Positions 1 through 7,938 of a DNA stretch of 14,901 nucleotides are shown piece by piece; position 1 is the stretch's first letter; each line of letters starts with the position of its first letter. Location of the stretch: NCBI GenBank assembly GCA_018828205.1, contig JAHJWA010000211.1:1-14901 (forward strand), given 5' to 3'. The stretch comes from Alphaproteobacteria bacterium (lineage in GTDB: Bacteria > Pseudomonadota > Alphaproteobacteria > Sphingomonadales > Sphingomonadaceae). The position numbers were made by a program, and so were the translations under genes. The notes under the pieces are model-generated. The model was not told the origin of the DNA and made no database searches. It saw only the letters and a program-made list of their open reading frames with translations.

Positions 1-663
1 ATCCGCGATTTCGCGCGCGCCAGCTTCGCCTACGGGCTCGACCGCAAATGGCCGGTCTATCTCTCGACCAAGAACACCATCCTCAAGAAATACGACGGGC
101 GCTTCAAGGACCTGTTCGAGGAAATCTTCGAGGCCGAGTTCAAGGCCGATTTCGACAAGGCCGGGATCACCTACGAGCACCGCCTGATCGACGACATGGT
201 CGCCTCGGCGCTCAAGTGGAGCGGCAAGTTCGTCTGGGCCTGCAAGAATTACGACGGCGACGTCCAGTCGGACATCGTGGCGCAGGGCTTCGGCTCGCTC
301 GGGCTGATGACCAGCGTGCTGATGACCCCCGATGGCAAGACCGTCGAGGCCGAGGCCGCCCACGGCACCGTCACCCGCCACTATCGCCAGCACCAGCAGG
401 GCAAGGCGACCAGCACCAACCCGATCGCCAGCATCTTCGCCTGGACCCGCGGGCTGATGTATCGCGGCAAGTTCGACGACACCCCCGATGTGGTCCGCTT
501 CGCCGAGACGCTCGAGAAGGTCTGCATCCAGACGGTCGAAAACGGCCAGATGACCAAGGATCTGGCGCTGCTGATCGGTCCGCAGCAGAACTGGCTCACC
601 ACCGAGCAGTTCTTCCAGGCGATCGTCGACAATCTCGAGACGGAAATGGCGAACTGGAGCTGA
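1..663 (+). CDS. icd: NADP-dependent isocitrate dehydrogenase, C-terminal part
   Basis: Partial gene, open at the left edge; about 220 residues remain before the TGA at 661-663. The enzyme oxidatively decarboxylates isocitrate to 2-oxoglutarate with NADP in the cytosolic TCA cycle. The protein resembles the eukaryote-type homodimeric NADP-IDH common in alphaproteobacteria. Visible residues, numbered from the window edge, match the human IDH1 spacing: LSTKN with the catalytic-type Lys at 24, LIDDMVA with metal-binding Asp 64, CKNYDGDVQSD with Asp 87 and Asp 91, and HGTVTRHYR with the Arg126-His127 pair expected for NADP(2'-phosphate) selectivity. Family members are about 405 residues, so roughly 185 N-terminal residues lie outside the window. 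The C-terminus looks intact. The next gene starts 34 bp downstream on the same strand, so co-transcription is possible. Confidence 0.97.
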   Translation: MRDFARASFAYGLDRKWPVYLSTKNTILKKYDGRFKDLFEEIFEAEFKADFDKAGITYEHRLIDDMVASALKWSGKFVWACKNYDGDVQSDIVAQGFGSLGLMTSVLMTPDGKTVEAEAAHGTVTRHYRQHQQGKATSTNPIASIFAWTRGLMYRGKFDDTPDVVRFAETLEKVCIQTVENGQMTKDLALLIGPQQNWLTTEQFFQAIVDNLETEMANWS

Positions 664-682
664 GGCTCCGGTCCCCATTTCC

Positions 683-688
683 AGGGAG
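683..688 (+). promoter_or_regulatory. Ribosome binding site of the GNAT-hydrolase gene
   Basis: AGGGAG lies 9 nt before the ATG at 698, a good Shine-Dalgarno match that supports this start. A GAATC (GANTC-type) motif sits between it and the start codon at 691-695. Confidence 0.7.
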
Positions 689-697
689 CTGAATCAA

Positions 698-2350
698 ATG
701 GCCAAGGCTCCGAGAACACGCCCTTCCGCGCGCAAGAGCGGCGAGAAGGTCGGCAAGGCGCGGCTGCTCGTGCGGCAGGCGATGATCAAGGACATCCGCG
801 GCATCGCCGCGCTGGTGCGCCGCGCCTATGACGATCTGCCCGCCTACAAGCAGAGCGAGATCCGCGGGCAGATCAACAATTTCCCCGAGGGCTGCTTCGT
901 CGCGCTGCTCGACGAGGAGGTCGTGGGCTATTGCGCCTCGATGCAATTGCCCGAACCGGTGGTGTTCGCACCGCACGACTGGGATGAGATCTCGGGCAAT
1001 GGCTACGGCAGCCGCCACGATCCGACCGGCGACTGGCTCTATGGCTACGAGATGTGCGTCGACCCCAAGGTGCGCGGCGTGCGCATCGGGCGGCGGCTCT
1101 ACGAGGAGCGCCGCGCGCTCGCCGAGGAGCGCGAGCTCACCGGGATCGTGTTCGGCGGGCGGATGCCCAATTACCGCCGCCACCAGCGCAAGGTCGATGG
1201 CCCGCAGGACTATCTCGACCAGGTGATCGCGGGCAAGATCCACGATCCGGTGCTGCGCTTCCAGCTCGCCAATGGTTTCGAGGCGGTCGGAATCCTCGAA
1301 GCCTATCTGCCCGAGGACAAGCGCTCGGCGGGCAATGCGGTCAAGATGGTCTGGCGCAACCCCTATGTCGAGCGCGACACGCCGGTGAAGATGCGCATCC
1401 CGCGCGGGGTCGAATCGGTCCGCGTCGCCACCTGCCAGCTGCAGGCGCGCGCGGTGAAGGATTACGACGAATTCCTGCGGGCGATCCGCTATTTCATCGA
1501 TGTCGCCAGCGATTACGAGGCGGATTTCATCGTCTTTCCCGAGCTGTTCACGCTGATGCTGCTCAGCTTCGAGGAGAAGGAGCTCTCGCCGATGGAGGCG
1601 ATCGAGCGCTTGTCGCAATACACCCCGCGGCTCAAGACCGATATTTCGGACTTCGCGATGCGCTACAACATCAACATCATCGCCGGCTCGCATCCCACGC
1701 GGATGGAGGACGGCGACATCCACAATGTCGCCTATGTCTGCCTGCGCGACGGCTCGGTCCACGAGCAGGAGAAGATCCACCCCACCCCCAACGAGCGCTA
1801 TTGGTGGAACATCCGCGGCGGCGACAAGATCAACGTGATCCAGACCGACTGCGGCCCGATCGGGGTCCAGATTTGCTATGATTCCGAATTCCCCGAACTG
1901 TCGCGCAAGCTGGCCGACGAGGGCGCGCGGATCATCTTCGTCCCCTTTTGTACCGACAGCCGCCAGGGCTATCTCAGAGTGCGTTATTGCTCGGCCGCGC
2001 GCGCGATCGAGAACCAGTGCTTCGTGGTGCTGAGCGGCAATGTCGGCAATCTGCCCAATGTCGCGAACATGGACATCCAATATGCCCAGAGCTGCATCCT
2101 CACCCCTTGCGACTTCCCCTTCGCGCGCGACGGTATCGCCGCCGAGGCGACCGAAAATGTCGAGACGCTGACCATCAGCGACGTCAATCTGGCCGATCTG
2201 TCCTGGGCCCGCGCCGAAGGCACGGTGCGCAATCTCGCCGACCGCCGCTTCGATCTCTACCGCATCGAGTGGGACGAGGACGGCGATCACGCCGGCAAGC
2301 CCCGCCCGCGCACCGAACCGCTGGGGCCCCATTCGGTCGGCGGCGGCTGA
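698..2350 (+). CDS. GNAT acetyltransferase / carbon-nitrogen hydrolase fusion
   Basis: A 550-residue two-domain protein. Residues about 22-225 resemble a GNAT N-acetyltransferase (acetyl-CoA dependent); the acetyl-CoA loop is R126-G-V-R-I-G131, with Arg where the usual R/Q-x-x-G-x-G/A pattern has its first Gly. Residues about 240-530 form a nitrilase-superfamily amidohydrolase. Its catalytic triad is visible: Glu282 in FPELF, Lys359 in EQEKIHPTPNE and Cys393 in VQICYDSEFPE. No signal peptide is seen, so it is probably cytosolic. Fusions of this architecture are known in bacteria, but I know of no established substrate; hydrolysis of an amide and acetylation of an amine on related small molecules is an inference. 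It follows icd by 34 bp with a good ribosome binding site. Codon use matches its neighbours. Domain assignment is firm, biological role unknown. Confidence 0.92.
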   Translation: MAKAPRTRPSARKSGEKVGKARLLVRQAMIKDIRGIAALVRRAYDDLPAYKQSEIRGQINNFPEGCFVALLDEEVVGYCASMQLPEPVVFAPHDWDEISGNGYGSRHDPTGDWLYGYEMCVDPKVRGVRIGRRLYEERRALAEERELTGIVFGGRMPNYRRHQRKVDGPQDYLDQVIAGKIHDPVLRFQLANGFEAVGILEAYLPEDKRSAGNAVKMVWRNPYVERDTPVKMRIPRGVESVRVATCQLQARAVKDYDEFLRAIRYFIDVASDYEADFIVFPELFTLMLLSFEEKELSPMEAIERLSQYTPRLKTDISDFAMRYNINIIAGSHPTRMEDGDIHNVAYVCLRDGSVHEQEKIHPTPNERYWWNIRGGDKINVIQTDCGPIGVQICYDSEFPELSRKLADEGARIIFVPFCTDSRQGYLRVRYCSAARAIENQCFVVLSGNVGNLPNVANMDIQYAQSCILTPCDFPFARDGIAAEATENVETLTISDVNLADLSWARAEGTVRNLADRRFDLYRIEWDEDGDHAGKPRPRTEPLGPHSVGGG

Positions 2351-2356
2351 TTCTTT

Positions 2357-2380
2357 CGCGCGGGGCGCGAGCCCCGCGTG
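2357..2380 (+). terminator. GC-rich hairpin after the GNAT-hydrolase gene
   Basis: A perfect 8-bp inverted repeat, CGCGGGGC (2359-2366) and GCCCCGCG (2371-2378), with a 4-nt GCGA loop and two further possible pairs outside. It begins a few bases after the TGA at 2348-2350. There is no T-run, so it is at best a weak or Rho-assisted terminator, or a structure limiting read-through into the antiporter gene. Confidence 0.4.
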
Positions 2381-2415
2381 GTGACAGGGACCCCGGCCCC
2401 GGCTAGTCGCTAACC

Positions 2416-4176
2416 ATGGCTGGCGAAATCGAAGCAACACCGATGATGTCCGACGCGCTGGTGATCCTGGGCGCGGCGGGTCTCGTCATCCCGATCTTCA
2501 CCCGCTTCCGCATCACCCCGGTTATCGGCTTCATCTTGATCGGGATCGCAGTCGGGCCCTATGGGCTCGGCAAGCTGGTGTTCGAGCATCCCTGGCTGAC
2601 CCATGTCACCATCACCGATCCCGAAGCGCTCGAGCCCTTTGCCGAGCTTGGCATCATCCTGCTGCTGTTCACCATCGGTCTGGAACTGAGCTTCAACCGA
2701 TTGTGGCAGATGCGCAGGCTCGTCTTCGGTCTGGGCGCGCTCGAACTGCTGATCATCGGCACCTTGCTGGCGATCTTTCTCGGGATGATGGGGCAGTACT
2801 GGACCGGGGCGCTCGCGCTGGGGGTGGCGCTGGCCTTTTCCTCCACCGCGATCGTGCTGCCGATCTCGGGGACCAACAGCCCGGTCGGGCGCGCGGCGCT
2901 CTCCATGCTCCTGTTCGAAGACATCATGATCGTGCCGATCATCTTCATCCTCGGTGCCATGGGTCCGACCGCGCAGGCAGAAGGCTGGGAGGGTCTGCTC
3001 GACACGCTTCTGCTCGGCGCGGCGGTGATCACCGTGCTTCTGGTCGCCGGACGGATTCTCTTGCCCCGGCTCTTCGCGCAGGCCGCGCGGACCAAGAGCC
3101 CCGAACTGTTCCTCGCCGCCAGCCTGTTGGTCGTGATCGGCGCAAGCCTGGCGACCGCCCTCGCCGGTCTTTCGCCCATCGTCGGCGCGCTGATCGCCGG
3201 ATTGCTGATCGCCGAGACCGAATACCACACCGAGGTTGAAGGGATCATCGAGCCCTTCAAGGGACTGGCGCTCGGGATCTTTCTGATCACCGTGGGGATG
3301 AGCATCGACCTGTCAACGATCTGGGAACACATCGGCGCGGTCGCTGCGGCGGTGGTGGGCGTGCTGGTGTTCAAGGCCCTGGTGACGGGTCTGTTGCTGC
3401 GACTGATGGGCGCCCGCCGCTCGACCGCTGCGGAGACCGGCATTCTGATGGCGAGCCCGTCCGAAACCACGCTGATCGTGCTTGCTGCCGCGGGTTCGGC
3501 GCTGCTGATCCAACCCGGCACCGCGCAGTTCTGGCAGATCGTCACCGCGATCGGGCTCACCGTGACGCCGCTGCTGGCGCGTCTGGGGCGAGTCATCGGT
3601 CGCCGGGTGGAGGCGGTTCCCGATCTGCCGCCCGAGGATGAGGGCGAGCCGCGGGTCATCATCATCGGCGCGGGGCGCGTCGGGCGGCTGGTCGCGCGGA
3701 TGCTCGAAAAGCACGGCAAACCCTATGTGGCGCTCGATTCCAACTCCGATCTCATCGCCAGCGCCAAGCGCGCCGGCATTCGTGCCACTTTCGGCGATGC
3801 GGCGCGCGGCGCGGCGTTGACCCGGCTCGGGGTCGAAAACGCGCTGGCGGTGGTGCTGACCATGGACGAGCCCGTACTGGCGCAGCGGCTGGTCGCGCGG
3901 CTGCGCAAGGAATATCCCGACCTGCTGATCGTCGCCCGCGCGCGCGACACCCGGCATGCGGCCGAGCTCTACCGCGCCGGGGCGAGCCACGCCGTGCCCG
4001 AAGCGCTCGAAGCCTCGCTCCAGCTCAGCGAAGCCGTGCTGGTCGATATCGGTGTCGCGATGGGCCCGGTGATCGCCTCGATCCACGAGAAGCGCGATGA
4101 ATATCGCGTGCAGATCGAGGAAGAGGGCGCACTGGCCTACAAGCCCAAGCTGCGCACCAGCACCGCGCCGACCTGA
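2416..4176 (+). CDS. CPA2-family cation:proton antiporter with TrkA-N domain
   Basis: 586 residues in the KefB/KefC/YbaL-like monovalent cation:proton antiporter-2 family. Residues about 12-395 are strongly hydrophobic and should form a 12-13 helix inner-membrane domain. Family-type motifs are FTIGLELSF (85-93), FSSTAIVLP (141-149) and LLFEDIMIVP (165-174); the acidic pair is Glu168-Asp169, where Kef proteins typically have Gln-Asp. Residues about 412-535 form a cytosolic Rossmann TrkA-N/RCK domain with GAGRVG at 418-423, expected to bind a nucleotide and gate transport. The likely role is K+ or Na+ efflux coupled to H+ entry for pH or electrophile stress. No accessory KefF/KefG-like gene is adjacent. 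The ATG at 2416 has no clear Shine-Dalgarno; in-frame ATGs at 2443 and 2446 are alternatives and would remove only a short polar leader. Ion specificity cannot be read from the sequence. Confidence 0.9.
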   Translation: MAGEIEATPMMSDALVILGAAGLVIPIFTRFRITPVIGFILIGIAVGPYGLGKLVFEHPWLTHVTITDPEALEPFAELGIILLLFTIGLELSFNRLWQMRRLVFGLGALELLIIGTLLAIFLGMMGQYWTGALALGVALAFSSTAIVLPISGTNSPVGRAALSMLLFEDIMIVPIIFILGAMGPTAQAEGWEGLLDTLLLGAAVITVLLVAGRILLPRLFAQAARTKSPELFLAASLLVVIGASLATALAGLSPIVGALIAGLLIAETEYHTEVEGIIEPFKGLALGIFLITVGMSIDLSTIWEHIGAVAAAVVGVLVFKALVTGLLLRLMGARRSTAAETGILMASPSETTLIVLAAAGSALLIQPGTAQFWQIVTAIGLTVTPLLARLGRVIGRRVEAVPDLPPEDEGEPRVIIIGAGRVGRLVARMLEKHGKPYVALDSNSDLIASAKRAGIRATFGDAARGAALTRLGVENALAVVLTMDEPVLAQRLVARLRKEYPDLLIVARARDTRHAAELYRAGASHAVPEALEASLQLSEAVLVDIGVAMGPVIASIHEKRDEYRVQIEEEGALAYKPKLRTSTAPT

Positions 4177-4214
4177 AAAACGCGATAGCCGCTCGGTGAA
4201 CTCTCCGCCGTTCC

Positions 4215-4415
4215 ATGCGTTGGGAAGGAAAGGAGACATTGAAATGGCAGACAACGACCCGGCCCCAGCCGACCCCGAACAAGGAAAAGTTCAAGCCGCA
4301 GAACGTGCAGGATCCGCTTCAGGAAGGCCAGAAACGCGGCAAGCCCGGCGACACCGGCGGGATGGACGTCCCCCAGGGCAGCAGCGGCGTGACCAAGGAA
4401 ACGCCGCGCCGCTAA
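4215..4415 (+). CDS. Small hydrophilic protein of unknown function, start/frame uncertain
   Basis: Unrecognised small gene. In the frame ending at TAA 4413-4415 the sequence from about 4277 onward has almost exclusively G/C at third codon positions and encodes a lysine-, glycine- and glutamine-rich, probably disordered tail (KEKFKPQN, QEGQKRGKPGDTGG, TKETPRR). The first ATG in that frame is 4215 (66 residues) but it lacks a good ribosome binding site. The well-placed ATG is 4244, one frame off; its first 11 codons (MADNDPAPADP) also look coding, and the G/C third-position signal in that frame collapses after about 4276. One base too many in a C4 run (4263-4266 or 4273-4276) would reconcile both into a protein of about 56 residues. 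The gene may therefore be frameshifted, misread, or truly start at 4215. It is convergent with alaS, 14 bp away. Confidence 0.55.
   Translation: MRWEGKETLKWQTTTRPQPTPNKEKFKPQNVQDPLQEGQKRGKPGDTGGMDVPQGSSGVTKETPRR
4230..4235 (+). promoter_or_regulatory. Strong Shine-Dalgarno ahead of ATG 4244
   Basis: AAGGAG lies 8 nt before the ATG at 4244, an ideal spacing. That ATG is in a different frame from the coding-like downstream sequence (see the CDS at 4215-4415). For an in-frame TTG at 4239 the spacing is only 3 nt, too short, so the site creates the start/frame conflict in this small gene. Confidence 0.6.
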
Positions 4416-4429
4416 CTCCCAGGTCTAAT

Positions 4430-7099
4430 TCAGGCGGACTGCCTCGCCAGTGCCTCGCGCACCGCGGCGATGGCGTCCGCCGCTTTCGCGCCTTCAGGTC
4501 CCCCGCCCTGCGCCATATCGGCGCGGCCACCGCCGCCTTTGCCGCCAAGCGCAGCGACACCGTCCCGCACCAGGGCCACGGCATCGATTCGAGCCGTGAG
4601 ATCATCGGTTACCGCCACCGCAACCGCACCCTTGCCGTCGTTGACCGCGCAGATCGCCGCGACGCCCGAACCCATGCGCTTCTTCGCCTCGTCGAGCAGC
4701 GGGCGCAAATCCTTGGGGTCGAGACCCTCGATCACCTTGCCCGAGAAGGCGGTGCCGCCGATGTCTTCGTCTTCGGGGACGGCGGCGCCAGTGCTCGCGC
4801 CATCGCCCGATAGCGCGACAGCGCGCCGGGCTTCGGCCAGTTCCTTGTCGAGCTTCTTGCGCTCCTCTACCAGCGCCTCGACGCGCGCCGCGGCCTCGTC
4901 GGGCGAGGTCCGCAAGGTGCTCGCGATCGCCTGCAAAGCCTGGTCGCGTGCGGTCAACCACTGGCGCGCCGCCTCGCCGGTCATCGCCTCGATCCGGCGC
5001 ACACCCGAACTGACCGCGCTTTCCGACACGATCTTGAACAGGCCGATATCGCCGGTGGCATGGACATGGATCCCGCCGCACAGCTCGACCGAATAGTTGC
5101 GACTGCCATCGCGCCTCGTACCCATCGACAGCACGCGGACCTCGTCGCCGTATTTCTCGCCGAACAGCGCCAGCGCGCCGGCGGCGACCGCGTCCTCGGG
5201 GGTCATCAGCCGCGTCTGGACCGCCTCGTTGGCGCGGATCTCGGCGTTGACCTCGGCCTCGACAGCGGCGAGTTCTTCGGCCGTCAGCGGTTTGGGATGC
5301 GAGAAATCGAAGCGGAAGCGGTCGTCCGAGACCAGCGAGCCCTTTTGGGTGACGTGATCGCCCAGCTGGTCGCGCAGCGCGGCGTGGAGCAGATGGGTCG
5401 AGGAATGGTTGGCGCGGATCCGGTCGCGCCGCCTGGCGTCGACCGACAGATGGACCGCATCGCCGCGCTTCACGCCGCCCTTGGTCACCCGCCCGACATG
5501 GGTGTGCAATCGGCCGAGCGGCTTGTTGGTGGTCTCGACCGCGAATTCGAGCCCCTCGGGGGTCCAGATCCGTCCGGCATCGCCGGTCTGGCCACCGCTC
5601 TCGCCGTAAAAGGGAGTCTGATTGGTGAGCAGGATCACGCTTTCGCCTTCGCCCGCGCTCTCGACCTCGACCCCGTCGCGGACGAGCGCGATCACTTCGC
5701 CCTCCCCCGTGGTCGAGCTGTAGCCGGTGAATTCGGTCGAGCCCTCGCGATCGGCGATGTCGAACCAGACCTCCTCGCTCGCGGATTGGCCCGACCCCTT
5801 CCACGCGGCCCGTGCGGCGGTCTTCTGCTGCGCCATCGCCTCGTCGAAGCCGGTGCGGGCGACCGCGATCCCACGGCTGCGCAGCGCATCCTCGGTCAGA
5901 TCATAGGGAAAACCGTAGGTGTCGTAGAGCTTGAATGCGGTCTCGCCGTCGAGGGTGCCGCCCTCGGGCATGGTATCGGTCGCCTCATCGAGCAGCCGCA
6001 GGCCCTTGTCGAGCGTGCGGCGGAACTGCGTCTCCTCGCGCTCGAGCACTTCCTCGATCAGCGCCTGGCCGCGCTGGAGTTCGGGGAAGGCCTGGCCCAT
6101 CTCGGTGACCAGTGCGGGCACGAGGCGATGCATCAGCGGCTCGGCGGTGCCGAGCAGATGCGCGTGGCGCATCGCGCGGCGCATGATCCGCCGCAGCACA
6201 TAGCCGCGGCCCTCGCTCGAAGGCAGCACGCCATCGGCGAGCAGGAAGCTGGTCGAGCGCAGGTGGTCGGCGATCACCCGGTGGCTGGCGGTGTTGTCGC
6301 CCTCGGCGGCGACTCCGGTCAGGCTCTCGCCGGCGGCGATCAGCGCCTTGAAGGTGTCAGTGTCGTAATTGTCGTGGACGCCCTGGAGCACCGCGGCGAT
6401 GCGTTCGAGCCCCATGCCGGTGTCGATCGAGGGCTTGGGCAGCGTCTCGCGGGTGCCGTCGGCCTGCTGCTCGAACTGCATGAAGACCAGGTTCCAGATC
6501 TCGACGAAGCGGTCGCCGTCCTCCTCGGGCGATCCCGGGGGGCCGCCCCAGATGTGATCACCATGGTCGTAGAAGATTTCCGAGCACGGGCCGCAGGGGC
6601 CGGTGTCGCCCATCGACCAGAAATTGTCGGCGGTGGCGATGCGGATGATCCGCTCTTCGGGCAGACCGCTGATCTTGCGCCACAGCGCGAAGGCCTCGTC
6701 GTCGGTGTGATAGACGGTGGCGGTGAGCTTGTCAGCGGGCAGGCCCCATTCCCTGGTGAGCAGGGTCCAGGCGTGGTGGATCGCCTGCTCCTTGAAATAA
6801 TCGCCGAAGCTGAAATTGCCCAGCATCTCGAAGAAGGTGTGGTGCCGCGCGGTGTAGCCGACATTGTCGAGGTCGTTGTGCTTGCCCCCGGCGCGGACGC
6901 ATTTCTGGCTGCTGGTCGCGCGCGGGCTGGGCGGGGTCTCGAGCCCGGTGAAGGCGTTCTTGAACGGCACCATCCCGGCGTTGACGAACATCAGCGTCGG
7001 ATCGCTGAACGGCACGAGCGGCGCGGACGCGACCTCGGCATGATCGGCGGCGGCGAAATAGTCGAGGAAGGACCGGCGGATGTCGTTGGTCGAAGTCAT
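4430..7099 (-). CDS. alaS: Alanyl-tRNA synthetase
   Basis: 889 residues, full length for the family. It charges tRNA-Ala with alanine in the cytosol and clears mischarged Ser/Gly-tRNA. The N-terminal class II catalytic core begins RRSFLDYF with PTLMFVNAGM near residues 34-43. The editing domain carries the zinc/editing motif H565-x3-H569 and C674-x3-H678, close to the E. coli positions. The C-terminal part (about 720-889) shows the helical linker and a DHHA1 C-Ala domain ending in a Gly-rich GGKGGGGRADMAQGGG stretch. The ATG at 7099 gives the standard N-terminus; no strong Shine-Dalgarno is visible before it. It lies 93 bp after the GST gene on the same strand, so it may have its own promoter or be co-transcribed. 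The stop is 14 bp from the end of the convergent small gene. Confidence 0.98.
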   Translation of the reverse strand: MTSTNDIRRSFLDYFAAADHAEVASAPLVPFSDPTLMFVNAGMVPFKNAFTGLETPPSPRATSSQKCVRAGGKHNDLDNVGYTARHHTFFEMLGNFSFGDYFKEQAIHHAWTLLTREWGLPADKLTATVYHTDDEAFALWRKISGLPEERIIRIATADNFWSMGDTGPCGPCSEIFYDHGDHIWGGPPGSPEEDGDRFVEIWNLVFMQFEQQADGTRETLPKPSIDTGMGLERIAAVLQGVHDNYDTDTFKALIAAGESLTGVAAEGDNTASHRVIADHLRSTSFLLADGVLPSSEGRGYVLRRIMRRAMRHAHLLGTAEPLMHRLVPALVTEMGQAFPELQRGQALIEEVLEREETQFRRTLDKGLRLLDEATDTMPEGGTLDGETAFKLYDTYGFPYDLTEDALRSRGIAVARTGFDEAMAQQKTAARAAWKGSGQSASEEVWFDIADREGSTEFTGYSSTTGEGEVIALVRDGVEVESAGEGESVILLTNQTPFYGESGGQTGDAGRIWTPEGLEFAVETTNKPLGRLHTHVGRVTKGGVKRGDAVHLSVDARRRDRIRANHSSTHLLHAALRDQLGDHVTQKGSLVSDDRFRFDFSHPKPLTAEELAAVEAEVNAEIRANEAVQTRLMTPEDAVAAGALALFGEKYGDEVRVLSMGTRRDGSRNYSVELCGGIHVHATGDIGLFKIVSESAVSSGVRRIEAMTGEAARQWLTARDQALQAIASTLRTSPDEAAARVEALVEERKKLDKELAEARRAVALSGDGASTGAAVPEDEDIGGTAFSGKVIEGLDPKDLRPLLDEAKKRMGSGVAAICAVNDGKGAVAVAVTDDLTARIDAVALVRDGVAALGGKGGGGRADMAQGGGPEGAKAADAIAAVREALARQSA

Positions 7100-7115
7100 G
7101 AGGCGCAGTTAGGCA

Positions 7116-7158
7116 ATCGCCGCGCGAGCGACAAGCGCGGAAAGCCGATTGCGGCGAT
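7116..7158 (-). promoter_or_regulatory. Possible alternative stems in the alaS leader
   Basis: Two inverted repeats overlap upstream of alaS: ATCGCCGC (7116-7123) with GCGGCGAT (7151-7158), and CCGCGC (7120-7125) with GCGCGG (7135-7140). They share bases 7120-7123, so in full they are mutually exclusive. This could be a leader structure, or chance in GC-rich DNA. Confidence 0.2.
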
Positions 7159-7192
7159 CAAGGGGTGGCGATCGCTGCCTCGGTGAGCGACC

Positions 7193-7819
7193 TCACCAGA
7201 CGAAATAGGCTCCGCCGCGCTCGCGCGCACGCCTCCAGGCCGGGCGGGCGTGGACCGCGTCAACGAAGCGCGCGAGCTTGGGCGCGCGCTCGGCATAGCC
7301 CTGCATGACGGCGATCTCGGCGGGGAAGCTCATCAGCACATCGGCGGCGGACCAGTCGTCGCCGACGAAGTGGAGGCTGTCACCGAGCTGCGCTTCGGTG
7401 AACATCACATGCGCTTCGAGCTGTTCTTCGATCCGCGGCATCAGCGGCGCGGCGGCCTCGCCCAGCCGCCCGCTGTAGAGCTTGAGCATGACGGGAACGA
7501 AGAAGCTGCTCTCGCCGAACTGCATCCATTCGAGGAATTCGACCCATTGCGCGCTGTCGCGGGCCGGCAGCCAGCTCTCCCCGCCGTGGCGTTCGCACAG
7601 ATACTGGATGATCGCCGCGCTTTCCGAGATCATACGGCCGCCATCCTCGATCACCGGAGACTTGCCCAGCGGATGCGCCTGCTTGAGTTCGGGCGGCGCA
7701 AGATTGGTGGTCGCATCGCGCTGGTAGGGGACGATGGTGTAATCGGCGCCGAGTTCCTCGAGCAACCATAGCACGCGCTGCGAACGGCTGTTGTTGAGAT
7801 GGTGGACGGTGACGGTCAT
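7193..7819 (-). CDS. Glutathione S-transferase family protein
   Basis: 208 residues, typical of cytosolic GSTs. An N-terminal thioredoxin-like domain (about 1-78) contains NNSRSQRVLWLLEEL, where Ser11 or Ser13 is the likely thiol-activating residue, the cis-Pro region GKSPVIEDG (52-60, Pro55), and the glutathione gamma-Glu binding motif SESAAI (65-70). The rest is the all-helical C-terminal domain with a DDWSAADVLM-type N-capping segment. The usual role is conjugation of glutathione to electrophiles or reduction of peroxides; the substrate is unknown. The ATG at 7819 is preceded by an AGGGA-like site about 9 nt upstream. It lies between recA (separated by a hairpin-rich gap) and alaS; no functional link to either is evident. 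Confidence 0.93.
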   Translation of the reverse strand: MTVTVHHLNNSRSQRVLWLLEELGADYTIVPYQRDATTNLAPPELKQAHPLGKSPVIEDGGRMISESAAIIQYLCERHGGESWLPARDSAQWVEFLEWMQFGESSFFVPVMLKLYSGRLGEAAAPLMPRIEEQLEAHVMFTEAQLGDSLHFVGDDWSAADVLMSFPAEIAVMQGYAERAPKLARFVDAVHARPAWRRARERGGAYFVW

Positions 7820-7872
7820 GCTGGGATCCCTCGCTGGTTCGGGACGAGCCTATGCCATCTCGCGCAGCGCGG

Positions 7873-7908
7873 CCATGGTCATCTTGTCGCCGCCCAGATG
7901 ACCACTGG
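7873..7908 (-). repeat. Hairpin upstream of the GST gene
   Basis: A perfect 9-bp inverted repeat, TGGTCATCT (7876-7884) and AGATGACCA (7896-7904), with an 11-nt loop, extended by CCA/TGG across a single bulged C. It lacks a T-run on either side. It sits between the recA terminator and the GST start and could be a 5' leader structure or part of a small RNA. Confidence 0.5.
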
Positions 7909-7938
7909 TTTGCGCCCTCGCCGACCGAGCCACGCAGC

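Noticed and set aside
596..2440. 614-residue minus-strand open frame opposite the GNAT-hydrolase gene
   Set aside because: It is antisense to a protein with an intact catalytic triad, and its composition (Asp/Ala/His/Arg-rich, low complexity) is typical of a GC-rich shadow frame.
4244..4813. Long plus-strand reading from ATG 4244 into the alaS region
   Set aside because: After about 4276 it loses G/C third-position bias and then runs antisense through alaS; only its first codons may be real, as part of the small gene at 4215-4415.
5060..7186. 708-residue plus-strand open frame opposite alaS
   Set aside because: It is antisense to a clearly recognisable alanyl-tRNA synthetase. High-GC codon bias on one strand suppresses stops on the other, and the product has no recognisable domain.
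2416..7819. Functional link between the Kef-like antiporter and the GST gene through glutathione gating
   Set aside because: E. coli KefB/KefC are glutathione-gated, but here the genes are on opposite strands, separated by alaS, and no KefF/KefG-like partner is adjacent, so proximity alone is not evidence.
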